Assembly (NCBI GenBank): GCA_028622995.1
Contig: JAJQJQ010000078.1
Location: forward strand, 124,001 to 188,000
Direction of reading: 5' to 3'
Source of the DNA: Panagrolaimus kolymaensis
Taxonomy: Eukaryota > Nematoda > Chromadorea > Rhabditida > Panagrolaimidae
Length of the DNA stretch: 64,000 nucleotides
The notes beneath the pieces are model-generated. The model saw only the letters and a program-made list of their open reading frames with translations. It ran no database searches and was not told where the DNA came from. The position numbers and the translations under genes were made by a program. The first letter of the stretch is position 1. Every line of letters starts with the position of its first letter. Below, piece after piece: positions 47,090 to 60,019 of this stretch.

Positions 47090-47628
47090 TAATTTAAAAA
47101 TTATTCATGTCAAAAATAAAATATTTAAATAAATAATTATCAAGCAAAAATTTTTAAAAACCCACTCATAATTATAGGTACTACTAAAACAAGAAGAGTC
47201 TTCAATCAACAAAAAAAAGTGAACAAGTTTTATATCCATTTTTAAGTTTGAAAAAAACAAACAAAACTATCAGAATTTGAAAAGAAATTTTTCTAAACGT
47301 TAAAAAAAGTAAATTCTTATCATTTGGAAAGGAAAGCCTAAGTTTGTGCAAATCAAAAAAAATATAAGACAAGCAATTTATTTTGGTTTTTTTTATTATC
47401 ACAAAATGGAAAATCATATTATTGCAAAAAAATATGAGATTTTTTATTTTTAAAAGCATTTTACGAAAATTTTGTTTAATAAAATCAAAAAAAAACTTCA
47501 TTCTCTGATTTACTAACTATTTATTAAAAAAGCTTTTAAAAACTTTATTAAATATTCAAAATTCAATGAACCATTGTTAAAAAAAGATTTATTTAAGAAG
47601 TTTTGTTTCTTCTGAAAACTATCATTTC
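47090..47628. other. Spacer between cysteine-rich gene and transposon copy 2
   Basis: The last ~130 bp (about 47490-47628) closely resemble 45600-45750, the upstream region of the first cysteine-rich gene. It is therefore the interrupted promoter of the second paralog. Confidence 0.6.
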
Positions 47629-48290
47629 CACGGCGGTATAGCTTCAATGAAAAAGTGAAGTTCAAATGGAAATGAAAAATTTGGTCGTTGGTGGTCGAAT
47701 TGCCAAAAACCAAAGGAAAAGCTATTTTTTTAGTAAAAAATGTCTGTTTTTTTGCATATTTAATTATAATTCTCTACGGATATTCAGTTGAAAAATATTG
47801 AAACTCTCACAGAATATGTAATCGAATATTGCGGATAAGATCGTGAAGATAGATTTTCATAAAAAAATCAATGAGCCGAAATCCTAGCGTAAGAGTTTTG
47901 AGCATTTTGGTCATTTTTACGTTAGAAAAAGTGATTTTTTTTGGAACTTTTTCAGAAACAATTATGGCTAAATTCATTAAGTTGCTTTAATTTTATTCTG
48001 TGACATTGAAAATCTATAATCTTATCTTGCCTACAAATTGGTGCAATCAGTTTTTCCGAAGACAATCTTTTTCCGAAAATCCTTACGTAAGAGTTTTTGG
48101 AATGCATGGAAACATAGCTTCTGCTTTGAAAAAAAGCAAGAAATTGTGATATTTTTTATTTATTTTTTAACCAAAATACATATTTAAAATAATAAAAACA
48201 TTTTTTTCCATTTTTATGTGCACTTTTCTATAATATATGTATATAAAAAAATAAATCAATAACAATTTAATGTAAAAAATATTCAAAATT

Positions 48291-48918
48291 TCAATCGAAA
48301 AAGTAAAATGAAACATTTTTTTCAACACCAAATATTGAATTTTTAAATAGAAAATCTAGGATGCCATTCTTTTCTTTTGAGCTAATTCCTACTTTTTTGA
48401 TAACATTAGTATCCCTGTTTACTTCAACAAAAATAGGAGCAACCTAAATATAATTTAATAATCGATTAAATAATTATTTTAAAAAATTACCAATGCTGGG
48501 CTTTTATATAGGCAAGCAGAAAGAATCTTTTCAATACTCAACCGCGATTTTCCATTTTCTTGCATAACTACACAAAGGATAAAAGGATTGTTTAAGGTAA
48601 GTTTTTTTGCTTCTATTAATTCTAGCAAGGCATCGAGGTTATTGGGAATAACAAATTCATTATCGTTGTCGATCTAAATGTTTCAACAATTATGAAAATA
48701 TATGAATTATTAATAAATATACTTTTACTGATAAAGAAGAAAGAAAAGCTTACTTTAAAAATATTTTCTTGTATAAATTTCTTCCAATCTTTGCACTTTT
48801 TAATTTTAAATTGAAAAGTGTTATCTTCAAGGCTTAATTTTTCTTTCCAATAATTAAATGAAAGAGTAATCATTTTGTAATCACCATCTGATTTACTAAT
48901 ACTTTCGGTAGCATCCAT
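48291..48918 (-). CDS. Cargo gene of the 2.8-kb transposon, copy 2
   Basis: Same three-exon structure and 166-residue product as 829-1456 (exons 48754-48918, 48491-48673, 48291-48443). No difference in the coding frame was found. Function unknown. Confidence 0.65.
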
Positions 48919-49404
48919 TTTACTAAAAATATAATTATGTGCAAAAAATTATAAAAAAATGTTTAGCAATCAAAAATTCGCAATTTAATAAGTCGATTAT
49001 GTTTGGAATATAAATATTAAAAAAAACTCAAAGTAAATCAGTTATATATAAATATCAGTAAAATAAACAAAAAATATAAAAAGGAAAATGTTTCCCGCGC
49101 TTGTAAGTTCGCATCATATTTACAATCAAAGATGTAAACAATGAAGACAAAATACGATTTTTTTGGCGCGCGGTTTTTTTAATATTGATTGAATAAAATG
49201 TTTTTGGCTTGGTATTTGCTTTTTGAAAGAATGGCAACCCATGTGTCCCAAAAAAAAAAGAAAGTCAATTTGAAAAACAAAATAGCTCAAAAGTGTGTAT
49301 CATTTGTACATCATTTTTGCTGTTATTTTGTAGAATATATCCTTAATACTTTTTATTACAAAATTTTGCATTTTGCTTTGTTAGTTTGTATATTTTATTT
49401 TTAA

Positions 49405-49591
49405 ATGCAACCATCAAAAATTGTTAGCGGTGATGATTTTCTTCGAAATGCTGACCAACCAAGGAAACGAAGTTTGAGGGATCGAGAACAAAAAAATTAC
49501 GATGGTAAAGAAATAATTATACTTATATCTGATAAAAAGATTGCCATTTTTAGAAACTAAGCAACTTTCAATTATTTTTCTGAACAGATAA
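49405..49591 (+). CDS. Possible short gene in transposon copy 2
   Basis: Identical counterpart of 1943-2129, beginning MQPSKIVSGDDF. The exon structure is just as uncertain. Confidence 0.3.
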
Positions 49592-50467
49592 TCGAGCATA
49601 TGCATTCTGTAATAAAACAATGGCTAAGAAGAATTGCCACTCATGATGAGAAAAAATTATGTTTGTTGGTAATGAGCTGGAGCTGGGAAAGGAATATATG
49701 CTTCGATGAAAAAGAAAGTTTACCAAATGAAGAAGTCAGAGGCTTAGCTGATTCACAATTTCTTTGAATTCAAAGATAAAGTTTTATCATAATTTCTGTT
49801 TTTGAATTTTTTTATAATTCCCATGATTAAAAAGATATAAATTAACATATTACAGCCGAATTTTGTTATTTTTATATAAAATATTTTATGAAACTTTTGT
49901 ATTTTGGTTAAAAAATAAATAAAAAATATCACAATTTCTTGCTTTTTTTCAAAGCAGAAGCTATGTTTCCATGCATTCCAAAAACTCTTACGTAAGGATT
50001 TTCGGAAAAAGATTGTCTTCGGAAAAACTGATTGCACCAATTTGTAGGCAAGATAAGATTATAGATTTTCAATGTCACAGAATAAAATTAAAGCAACTTA
50101 ATGAATTTAGCCATAATTGTTTCTGAAAAAGTTCCAAAAAAAATCACTTTTTCTAACGTAAAAATGACCAAAATGCTCAAAACTCTTACGCTAGGATTTC
50201 GGCTCATTGATTTTTTTATGAAAATCTATCTTCACGATCTTATCCGCAATATTCGATTACATATTCTGTGAGAGTTTCAATATTTTTCAACTGAATATCC
50301 GTAGAGAATTATAATTAAATATGCAAAAAAACAGACATTTTTTACTAAAAAAATAGCTTTTCCTTTGGTTTTTGGCAATTCGACCACCAACGACCAAATT
50401 TTTCATTTCCATTTGAACTTCACTTTTATACCGCCGTGTTTCTTTATTTTGAAAAAAAGGAAAAAGG

Positions 50468-51152
50468 ATGAAATTTCTTATTTTCTTTGCCCTTTGTTTC
50501 GGTGTTGCATCTGCATGGAGGCACTGTAATGCGAATACAAACTGTGGTATTATTGGATATTGCAAAGATGGTCAATGTGTTGTAATCTTTTTTTTAAATA
50601 AACTTAAAAAATGCAGCTCTTAAATAAATAGATATTTGTTTTATTTTTTAGAGTGGTTTACATCAACCACCACCACTTCAAGAGAAATCAGCTGGTGGAA
50701 TAAAAAATTGTGAAAAGCAATCAGATTGTGGATCATCAGGAGAAGAAGCTATTTGCAAATATGGTAGATGTTATGTAAGTTTTTTATTCTAAATATGTTT
50801 TTTAACTCTCCCATGGTATGATATTATATTACAGTTTCGTCCACCTTTATTGAAATCAAATCGAATCGAATTCGGATCATGTTTGAATTCAAAAGATTGC
50901 CCCAAAGGAAAAATGTGTGTTAGAAATTATTGTTTAGTAAGTTCTTGTTTTTAAAATTTAAATCTATCGAAAAAAATATTTAAAATAAAAACTAAATTAT
51001 TATGTTTGTTTTTTTAGCCACCAATTCCTCCCAGAGAAAAACGCTATGTCATCGGAGGAGGTTTAATTCATTGTGAATCAAACAAAGATTGTCAAGATAG
51101 TAAACATAGTCAAGATTATTGCAAAAATAAAATATGCTATCATCATTATTGA
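50468..51152 (+). CDS. Secreted cysteine-rich protein, shorter paralog
   Basis: The signal peptide (MKFLIFFALCFGVASA) is nearly identical to that of the gene at 45777. Four exons: 50468-50581, 50652-50774, 50835-50936 and 51018-51152, all phase 0. Mature sequence has cysteine modules such as CNANTNCGIIGYCKDGQC, CEKQSDCGSSG and CPKGKMC, and ends in a CESNKDC-type module. The signal sequence is far more conserved than the mature part, which suggests fast-diverging secreted proteins. The 2.8-kb transposon lies directly upstream, with its end 29 bp before the ATG. Confidence 0.78.
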
Positions 51153-51260
51153 AAAACAACGTAAAAATAAAATTTAAATAAATGTTAAGCAAAAATTTTT
51201 TTTTCATATATTTTAGATTAACAAATAAATATATAATACTTAAAAAATAATGCATTAAAA

Positions 51261-51614
51261 ATGAAGCTAAATTTGTTTGGTGTAAGTTTTCAGAAAATTA
51301 AAGGCATATTCCAACAAACAAACAAAACAAAACAAAAAACAGCTAAAATTAATTAAAGAAATTTTTCAGAAGGAGCAACAAAATATTTTAATGAAACAAC
51401 AACGAGAAATTTTTGGATTGGTTTAAATAATGTTACGAATCCAGGAAATTGGATTTGGACCGACCGCTCAACTTTGGATTTCACTGAATTTTCCTCAGAT
51501 TTTGAACCAAATAATGTTTCATGGAATTGTGCGGCATTAAATGTTCAAACAGTATTGTGGGAACCTAATGACTGTCTTGAACCAAGCCCATATGTTTGCA
51601 TGTGGCCAATTTAG
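51261..51614 (+). pseudogene. C-type lectin-like domain, C-terminal fragment
   Basis: The exon at 51370-51614 encodes the second half of a CTLD: NFWIGLNN, NWIWTDRSTLDF, WNCAAL, ..NDCLEPSPYVCMWPI, then TAG. The WIGL, WxWTD, Cys and terminal Y-V-C landmarks are present. The first half with its cysteines and any signal peptide is missing. A tiny candidate first exon (51261-51279, MKLNLF) with a GTGTAAG donor would join in frame (phase 1). Either this is a severely truncated gene or a fragment left by rearrangement. Confidence 0.62.
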
Positions 51615-52084
51615 TTTTAAAATTTGTTGGAGAAACAAAAAATAATTACAAAATTTTATTTTACATTCAAAAATCGAAGAAAAAATACGTGCAAAAATTT
51701 CTATTTGGCTAAAATTTAAAGCGGAAACACCATTTCTTGTACTTTCTTATCTTTCTTTTTTTAACTTCTCTCTCATCATATGTTTTTTTAGTGGAAATGA
51801 TAATAAAAGAAAATGGCTAAACAAACATTTAAAAATTAAACCTTTTTTTGAACAAAAAAATAAACCAAAACTAAAACTAAAATGAAGTAATTCTCAACAG
51901 TAAGAGTCTTTTTTGGCATAATGTTTGCTTTTGAAAAACAAATTTGCAGCTTTTGTTTTTTTGCAAACTTTTCTTTCTACGTTTCAAGTTTATCTTTTTC
52001 AATTCTCTCATCAAACTCGTGTTTTAACATTTTTATAAGAAAGCAGAAATTTGAAAAGTGTAAAGAAGAAAACTTACAAAAGAA
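51615..52084. other. Intergenic spacer
   Basis: AT-rich DNA between the lectin fragment and the PRORP-like gene. No feature is seen beyond a probable promoter. Confidence 0.45.
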
Positions 52085-53434
52085 ATGATTTGCTGTCAAG
52101 CAATGGTGCTTTCTCGTCGTCATCCAGCAATTAAATCTTTGTTTAATCATGTTTCAAAAATGCAGCCATCTCAATCTTCAACTCAACTATTCTTGGGAAC
52201 AGCAAATTTATCGTTGGATAGCAAAAAAGAAAATGATGGTTTGGTTAAAGCAAATAGTTCAATCGCGATTACAAGAAAAGTTAAATATCTTGATCTCATT
52301 ACTCATGCTTTTCAACAACGTGATATAAAAAAAGTGGTAGAACTATTATTTAAGTCTCCTATGTTATTTGATTACCACGATGCTCAAATGTTAAATGAAT
52401 TGCTACTATGGATTGAAGAATCGCCAACAAAAGCTTTAAATCTTCTGCAATTATTTATGCATCAATTGGCTTACAAATATTATCAACCTTCAATCGAATT
52501 TGCTGAAAACTTTATTCAACCGTTTAATAAGTTTGTTTCTTTTGCTAAATTTCTATGTAACCTTCATTTGTTTTTTAGAATATCTCATTTGCCACCATTT
52601 GTAAAAGTCAAAGTTGGAGATGATCTTAAATGTCCTAATTGTTCATCAAAATTTGATCCAAAGCCAACATTCACTGAAGAAGGGTTAGCTGCATTTTCAC
52701 GAGCTCTAAATGATTATGCTAAAGAAGAAAAGGTACCATCAAAAGAAATTGAAAAGCTCCAATCTTGTGCAATCAGTTTATTGGAATGCAAAGAAGGAAA
52801 TTCAAGTTCGTCACCTATTTGTTTGGCTGATGTTCCCAATATTATTCATAATAACATTGAAGGCTCCAATCATTTAGCAGATCTTCGATACCTGCCACTT
52901 TTCTTAGATGAAATGTTACCAAATTTTTCTGCTGTTGGTTTAATTTCAAAGTTTGATTTGCCTGATGACACCATTCAAGAACTTGAAGATATGAAAAGAG
53001 TTTTTTATTATAAAGCATATAAGACTGAGTAAGTATTTTTTTTTGGTTTTGTTTTTAATTAACCAAACATATTTTAGCTATAGCCATGATCTTATTCTAC
53101 TTTTGATGTTTACCGAATGTGGTAAAGACACTTATGTTGTTACAAATGATAAATATGATGATCATATGTTAAATCTCATAAAGATGAAGCTCTCACTTCC
53201 TATAACTGAATTTTTTGGCATTATTGGAAGCAGATGTTTGAAGTTCAATAAAAGTACTGGTGTTTTAGAGGTTTGACTTTATGTTTCTATTACTTGAATA
53301 AATGTTTGTGATTTTAGAAACCATGTAAAATATCGCCATTCGTTAATAAAACATCTACTGGTTATCATCTTGCTATTCGACGTCCTTTTAATGAAAATGG
53401 AAATGCCTATTATTGCTGTGATAAATTATTTTAA
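52085..53434 (+). CDS. PRORP/MRPP3-like protein-only RNase P nuclease
   Basis: PRORP removes 5' leaders from mitochondrial tRNA precursors. Exons are 52085-52530, 52579-53028, 53078-53270 and 53318-53434; intron phases agree. The N-terminal half is helical (PPR-like). A zinc-type motif LKCPNCSSKFDP follows at about 52630. The NYN-type metallonuclease pattern is then seen in ICLADVPNII (Asp, Asn), YSHDLILLL (Asp) and VVTNDKYDDHML (three Asp and a His). Near the end are YHLAIRRPF and YYCCDKLF, fitting the second zinc site. Spacing fits metazoan MRPP3, although sequence identity is low and the family's VDGLN motif is altered to ADVPN. Confidence 0.62.
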
Positions 53435-53685
53435 TATTCGTTTACTTTGTTTTTGTTCGACAAATATATAATAAATTTTTTTTTTCTAAAATTTACTTTT
53501 TTATTGTCCATTTCAAGCTAAATGTTTGTTTTAAAGCAATCTTATTTGACGCATTATCATCTGCATTCATTTTTATCATGATCAATATTAAGCTTTTTTT
53601 TTTCTTCAGCAGAATAAACTTGTTGCTCCTTTATTTTTGCATAGTTTATTGATTTATTTTTCTTTCCTTTAAAATATAAACAAAT

Positions 53686-54448
53686 ATGGTTTGGCACGTT
53701 GGAATAGATTCATTTGGTGAAATTGTTTCAGTTTATGAAACCGAATCAAAGCGACAAAACTCAATTTCAATTCGAGCACGTAAGTTTGTAACTGCGAAGT
53801 TTCTAGTTTAAATTTTAAACCTTCAATAAATCAAGCAATTTTTCAGTGGAATTCGATGACGATGGATACATTGATAAATTATTTAAAAGCATTAAAGCCC
53901 AGATTCCAGGCGACCTTGGTTGCTGTTGCATTTGTTTGCATTTCGATTATGGAGAGGAAATAAAAAATCAACTAATTCAAAGTGGAACAAATTATGGATT
54001 TTCCAAAGTTGAAATCATCGATGAACGAATAGTTATTGGTTGGTATGGTTTGGCCCAATCAGGATATAAACCAAAAGAAAATGACAATATTTGGATTATT
54101 AATAATACTAAATTTTATAAATGGACAAAAATTGAAGGAAAATTAAAACTTCTGATTGAAGTGGAATGCGTCGAAGTTTTGACTGAAACAAAATTAAATA
54201 AAATGAAAAAAGATTATGGAAATCCTGCCATTATCGTTTATTTCCACCCAGATAAATTGTTCCGAATGATTTTGAAAAAACAATTTCCACAATGTTTTTT
54301 ATTTTTTGTAAATTATTCAATTTTTTTGGCTGATCGACACTATTATGAATGGGCTTTAAAAGAAGCTTTAATTATGGCTGGAGGCAACATCGGGTCTGAA
54401 GATGGAAAACCAATAGTTAGCTATTCTTCTAAGTTAAGGTTTTTATAA
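53686..54448 (+). CDS. Uncharacterised protein
   Basis: Exon 1 (53686-53779) starts MVWHVGIDSFGEIVSVYETE. It joins in phase 1 to an exon from 53847. The open frame ends at 54448, or slightly later if a very short intron after 54436 is real. The N terminus (HVGIDSFGE) and a late ALIMAGGNIGS segment faintly recall actin/Hsp70-fold ATPases, but the phosphate loops are not convincing. A CCCICLHF cluster is notable. I do not recognise the family. Confidence 0.5.
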
Positions 54449-54787
54449 TAAAAATTCTTTTTTAGCTTTCTGAAAGGGAGAAATTACTTTTAAGCCAGCC
54501 AAGCGAGAAGATCGCTCCTGACTTTGATGTTATAACAAAAGAAGATATCTTTTGAAAAATGGAGTTGTATTTAACTAAATAATTATTAGAGGGTTTGGTT
54601 TTGATTATTTCTACACCGTAATAGTCGATTATCCTTGTAATAATCCATTGTATTTTTTGTGTAAAAAAACCCGCTTAACTAAAAGTTATGAATTCAGATA
54701 AACCATTTTAAATTTTCAAAAATAAATTTTTATTTTACAAAAAAAAACAAACAAAATAAATAAAAATAAAGATATTTAAAAAGAAAT

Positions 54788-57700
54788 TTATTCAGAATTT
54801 TGTAATAAATTTTTAATTCTCTCGATTGATTCTTTCGCGGCTGTAATTGCAATTTTTTCTGGTTGCTTTCTCGCAAGAGTCAAACTTGAATTTATTGAAG
54901 CTCTCGATTGGCATATTTTAATTCCTTTTTGAATTATTCCAATTATTCCATCTCTCGCAAATTCTAATTTCTTTGCCATTAATTCAAGGGCTGGAAGAAT
55001 TTTAAGTAAAAATAAAACTTTTTCATGAGTTTCAAGAAAAGCCATTTGATTTTCAATTACTAATAAAATCATTTGAGCTAAATGAACGTGTTTTGGCATA
55101 GGAAGGGAAATAACAATATTTGAAATTAAATATATCCCAAAAATTCTCCGAGATATATCACAATGCCTAATTAATTCATCCATGTGTTCAACCATAACAA
55201 AAATCGAAGGAACCAATTCAACCATGTATGGAATATATTTAAGTGGATAACCTTGATAATGAACGGTTAAAATTACATTGGGAGCAGTGAGAAATATTTT
55301 CTGTATAAAACCCATAGAAAGTTGACGAATTTCTATGATGCTTTCACAAGGATTTTCTGTTTCATCCGAAATTTCAAGTAGGAGGTGGATGGCAAGAGAA
55401 TATTGACATTCAGATGCTGCATTTTGCATTACATTTATTTCATCGTGAGCTTTGGAAAGAGCTCTAAAAATTATTTAAGAATAAAAAATATAGCTCAAAA
55501 ATGTCAGAAATAAAAGTTTAAAAAAAGTTAAAGAAACGAAAAATAATTTCGTATTGACGGCAACCGTTGTAAAAAAATTTTTTGGTATATTTTCAAACTA
55601 CTGTATTTTTTTTTGTATTTTTGAATTTAAAAAAAACGATATCTCAATCTAAATTTTTGAAAAAAAGAAATAATTTTCAGTAGCTGCTTTTTTTATTATT
55701 TATGGTAGGCAAAAAAAAAATCGCTTAGGGAATCGTCGTTAAAAGGTTTAATAATGTTTTTTAAAGTACAGTTTTTTTTAATTCTTAGATTAAAAAGTTA
55801 GGGAAGCTCACTTAAAAATTTTAGGAAAAAATCCATTTATAAATTTTAATGGTGAAGAGAGTTATGAAATTTTTTTTCTTGATTTTACGAAGCTAGCTAT
55901 CGTTTGCTTTCTCGATTTTTGTTACTTTTTTAAAATAAAAACTTACTTTTCATTATTAAATTTCGAGAGATATTTAACTTTTATAGCTTTTTGATAACTT
56001 CTTAGAGCTTTTAAATAAAAATCTAAAATATTCAACAAAATTTGGAAATGTTTTGGAGATTTCAGCACTCGAGGATCAACTCTTAAAACTCTGGTAGGTT
56101 CTTGAACCATAAAATCATGTTCAATCAAGGCTAATTTAATTTTGGAATCACCATTTGAAAACCAATATTTTAATGTTTCTACGTATAATCGTTGAGGGAC
56201 TATAGTTTCAATATTATTAAAAAGTGGAATAATTTGATTTAAAATTGTTTTTTGAAGCGGCAAATTTTCAGTTTCAAGAGTTTTAAACATTAAAAATGCG
56301 ATGGGTTTATAAAAATCTGTTGCTAATTGTTCGGCGGAAAGTTTCTTCAATTTTTGAATCATTTTTAAACAACTTTCATAATTTTTTGGAAAATTTTGAA
56401 TTAATTCCATAACATTTTTTATTTGTGGGACATATAATCCATTTTCATTGGTCTCCTCGCCACGATGACGATGAAAATTAAAAAACATTTCATTCGTGGA
56501 TTTTCTGAGATCGTCTTCAATGGTTGGAATCATATGAAATTGATTTTCCACAGAAAATATTTGAATTTTAGTTCGCAAATTTTGATATAATTCGGGCGTT
56601 TCATCCATCAAAGAAATTAAATGTCGAATGGGAATGAGCGAAACGAGATCGGAAGAATATAGTTTCGTCGAAGAATGCGGCGTCATAATAGATCGTTGAG
56701 GAGGAGCTTGAATGGCAGTGGAATTATAAACAATCACAAAATAAAATGAAAGTAAATATGGAACAACATTTTTTTCAATTAAAACATTTCGAGAAAATAA
56801 GTCCTGAAAAAATTATATAATTTTTTAGGGGAATTAAAAAAATCAAGAAAAAATTCAGAAGAAACCCGAAATTAAAATTCTTTTTTATAATTTTGCCAAA
56901 ATTTTCGGAGTTTATAATCAAATAAAAAATTTTACTTTAAAAAAACGGAAAATTAAAGAAAAAAGATAGAAATTTAGAAAAAAAAATCAAAAAAGATTTT
57001 TGAGCAAATTTGTTTTTGTAATTCTAAAGCCGAAAGACATCTTTAAAAGTTACTTTTTTTATTAATCTTTTAACTCCATTTCCCTCTCATTTTATTAAAA
57101 TGCATTATTATTTCTCCAAAACAAAGCTAAAAAAAATAAACTTATTCCATTTTTTTTAAATAAAAAATTTGTGAAGGAAATTAAAAAACAGAAAACGCGC
57201 CTTTTATTTTTTCAAGCAAACCCAACAAAGAAAAAAAAATAGACAAACTTACTCGAAAGAATGTTTCATTAATTTTTTTATTACAATTTACAATATTTTC
57301 ATCAAATGCCACACAAGAAGTTGCATATTTTCGAATAATACTCACAACTATTGGATGAACGGGTGAACAACATTCGAGAATTTGTTTCTGGAGCCAATCC
57401 TAAAAATTTTTATTTCGTATTTTTAGTCAAAAACTAATCCAAAAAAAAAGACGAACTTCGATCGAAATGCTAAATCTTGAAAATGAACGATTATTTAATA
57501 AATAATCTATGCAATGAACGGGCAAATAACCAGTTACATGAGAATTTAATTTAAATGTTACACTTATTCGAGAAGCCAATTCCACGATATCTCGTTCAAG
57601 TACTCCATAACGAAGGAATATTTTTGCTATGTCTGTGTAACGATTATAGCCAGTTTGGACCTGAAAAAAAAAATGGAGTAAAACTTTTTAGGGAATAAAT

Positions 57701-60019
57701 AACAAAAAAGTAAAGTTTTGGTAAAAGTTTTTACAACTACCTAATTTTAGTTTTAAAAAAGCTATAAAAAAGTGAAAACTTTGAATGATTTTATATTAAT
57801 TTTTTCCATATATTTTTTTAAGAAATTTTAATTCAAAAACTTGGGTGTTAAAAGTAAACATTATTAGACTATTTTTTGGTAAAAACAATTTTTTTTTTAG
57901 AAAATATCCTAAATAGTTCTTGAGAAATTTGACACATTATTAATTTTAATGTCTATTGTTCGCTAGCAATCTAAAAAACCCCAACAAAAAAAATCACCGC
58001 TTACTTTGAATCCCAAAGCGGTGGATAAAAGTTTATTTAATTCTTCTTCATTTAATTCTCTTGCTTCATGTTTATTGTTGCTTCGAGTTTCATAACTTTC
58101 CACCAAAGATTGAAAATGAATTGCGAGAAGTAATAAAAATTCATTAAATGAAGAAAATTCATCCATGTTTTTAATAATTAAATTATGCAAATTTTGAAAG
58201 AATTCTGTTGCAAGCGTGAAATTTGTTTGTTCTGAATTATGTCCATTTACAAAACAAATAATAAATGCAGAAACTAAAGTTTTAAGATATCCATCATTTT
58301 TAGTTTTAAAATGAGTAAAAAGTTCTAAAACAAATTGAATTCCCGATGAACGAAATGCGCGATGTTGAAATAATTTGGTTAAAATTACAGTTAATTGTGA
58401 AGCAATTTCATCCATGTTTTCACTGAAAAATATTGTTAAATTTTTCTTATTCTCTTTTTTGATGTTAGTAAGCAAATTTGTAAAGAATATCATTTAAATT
58501 TTTATTACTCTCTTTTTTTGATGTTAGTAAGCAAAATTTAAAAAATATTGTTAAGTTTTTATTACTCTCTTTTTTGGATGATAGTAAGCAAACGTTAAAA
58601 AATATCGTTGAAATTTTGTTACTCTCTTTCTTTTAGAAGTATAGTAAACAGAATTTTAGATAAATTGTTAAATTTTTGTTACTCTCCTTTCGAAAACGAT
58701 AGTAAGCAAATTTGTAAAGAATATTGTTAAAATTTAATTATTTTCTTTACTTACGTCCTTGCATTAGCAATCTTTTTAATTTTTTCAAAAACCATTGAGC
58801 CACTTTCAGATTTAGTTAAAAATTTAACAAATTTTCCATCTGATGATGATTGATTCGATAATGTTTTACCAAAAGTAACAATAAACATTTCATCGCTAAG
58901 CAAATTTGAGCAAAGCACTTTAGTTGCAAGATGAAAATGATTTTCAGATTGAAGCAATAAATTTAAATATTCTCCAACGCAATCATGTCGAAGAGTGAAA
59001 AGCTAAAAAAGATAAATCATGGGTTTGTTGGATAAAAAAAATGATAATGGGAGTTAGCAAACCTCAAACATAACATAATCCCTTTCATGACAAACAAAAA
59101 CATCCGAATGAAATCGAAGTTCAAGAAATGTTTGAAGGACGTGATCGATGGTGTTACTTTGATTTAAAACGAGCTAAAAAAAATTAATGATCGATCATAA
59201 AATTTTTGGAAAGAAAAAAAGAAAAAAGTTTGTTTCCCAAAAATTTCTCTAAACTGGGGCATTCATGGATCTGAGCGTTTACCGTATCTTTTTGACACAA
59301 GCTTCCCCCCTATTTTTTGTTTGTTTATTTTATGAGTAACTTACTTTAACTAATAATTTTGCGCCATTTTTATAATATAATAATCCACAAGCTAATCGAA
59401 CCAAATTAATTGTCATAGGCCATATATGACAAACGAGAGTAATAATACACACGACTTCATCATGAAATAATTCTTGATCAAATGGTTCAAATTCTCGATG
59501 ACTTGTTGCAGATAACATATTTCCATAGATTTTGCCTTAAAATGGGTTTAATATTTGAGGAAAGAGAATTAAAGGCATAAAAACTCACTAATTGCAATGC
59601 ATTCTTTACAAACATAAATCATTTTTTCACGATTATCCATTAAATTATAATTTTGTCGTTCAACTGTTGTTTCATTAGCTTTAAAAAAGCTTTGAATTTC
59701 ATCATCCATGGATTGAAAATCCACGGCAAAAAAACTTTTATATGAATTTGAAATGGAAAAATCAATTAGTCTGCTTCGAACTAGATCCTAAAAGCACACG
59801 ATAATATGGGTTTTGGAAGGACTCAAAGGCTTCAAAAAAAAGGTTTCTTTTTAACTTTTTACATACCAATTCTCCTGTACCATCATCACGAGTAAATGAA
59901 GTTAAAGTCCACATATAAGGAAGAAAAGGAGCAATTTGTTCATTGGAAAAATTATTTATATCTATCGCTAATGTTCCATCAGCAATGGAATCACATACAG
60001 GGGCGAGATCATTAATCAT
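54788..60019 (-). CDS. INTS2: Integrator complex subunit 2 (INTS2)
   Basis: INTS2 belongs to the Integrator core that cleaves snRNA precursors and terminates promoter-proximal Pol II. The start at 60019 gives MINDLAPVCDSIADG. The gene has about ten exons and helical repeats throughout. Family landmarks: FNEFLLLLAIHFQS (about 58120), QRLYVETLKYWF (about 56190), RVLRVDPRVLKSP with a following helix (about 56060-56100), and the C-terminal block VHYQGYPLKYIPYMVELVPSIFVMV (about 55170-55260), which aligns with the conserved HFQGYP region. A large intron near 57.7-58.0 kb and one with a minisatellite (58436-58745) are notable. It diverges from SF3B6, 381 bp away. Confidence 0.85.
58436..58745 (+). 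repeat. Intronic minisatellite
   Basis: About five imperfect units of ~62 bp, each with a pattern like TTTTTATTACTCTCTTTTTTG...TAGTAAGCAAA, fill most of the INTS2 intron between exons near 58.43 and 58.75 kb. Confidence 0.75.

Larger units (their letters stand above)
47629..50438. mobile_element. DNA transposon with long TIRs, copy 2
   Basis: Same length (2,810 bp), ends and ORFs as 167-2976, with constant offset 47,462. It is flanked by TTTC on both sides (47625-47628 and 50439-50442), a different 4-bp duplication from copy 1, proving independent insertion. The predicted proteins of the two copies are identical, implying recent transposition. It ends 29 bp before the ATG of the second cysteine-rich gene, splitting that gene's promoter. 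Confidence 0.94.
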
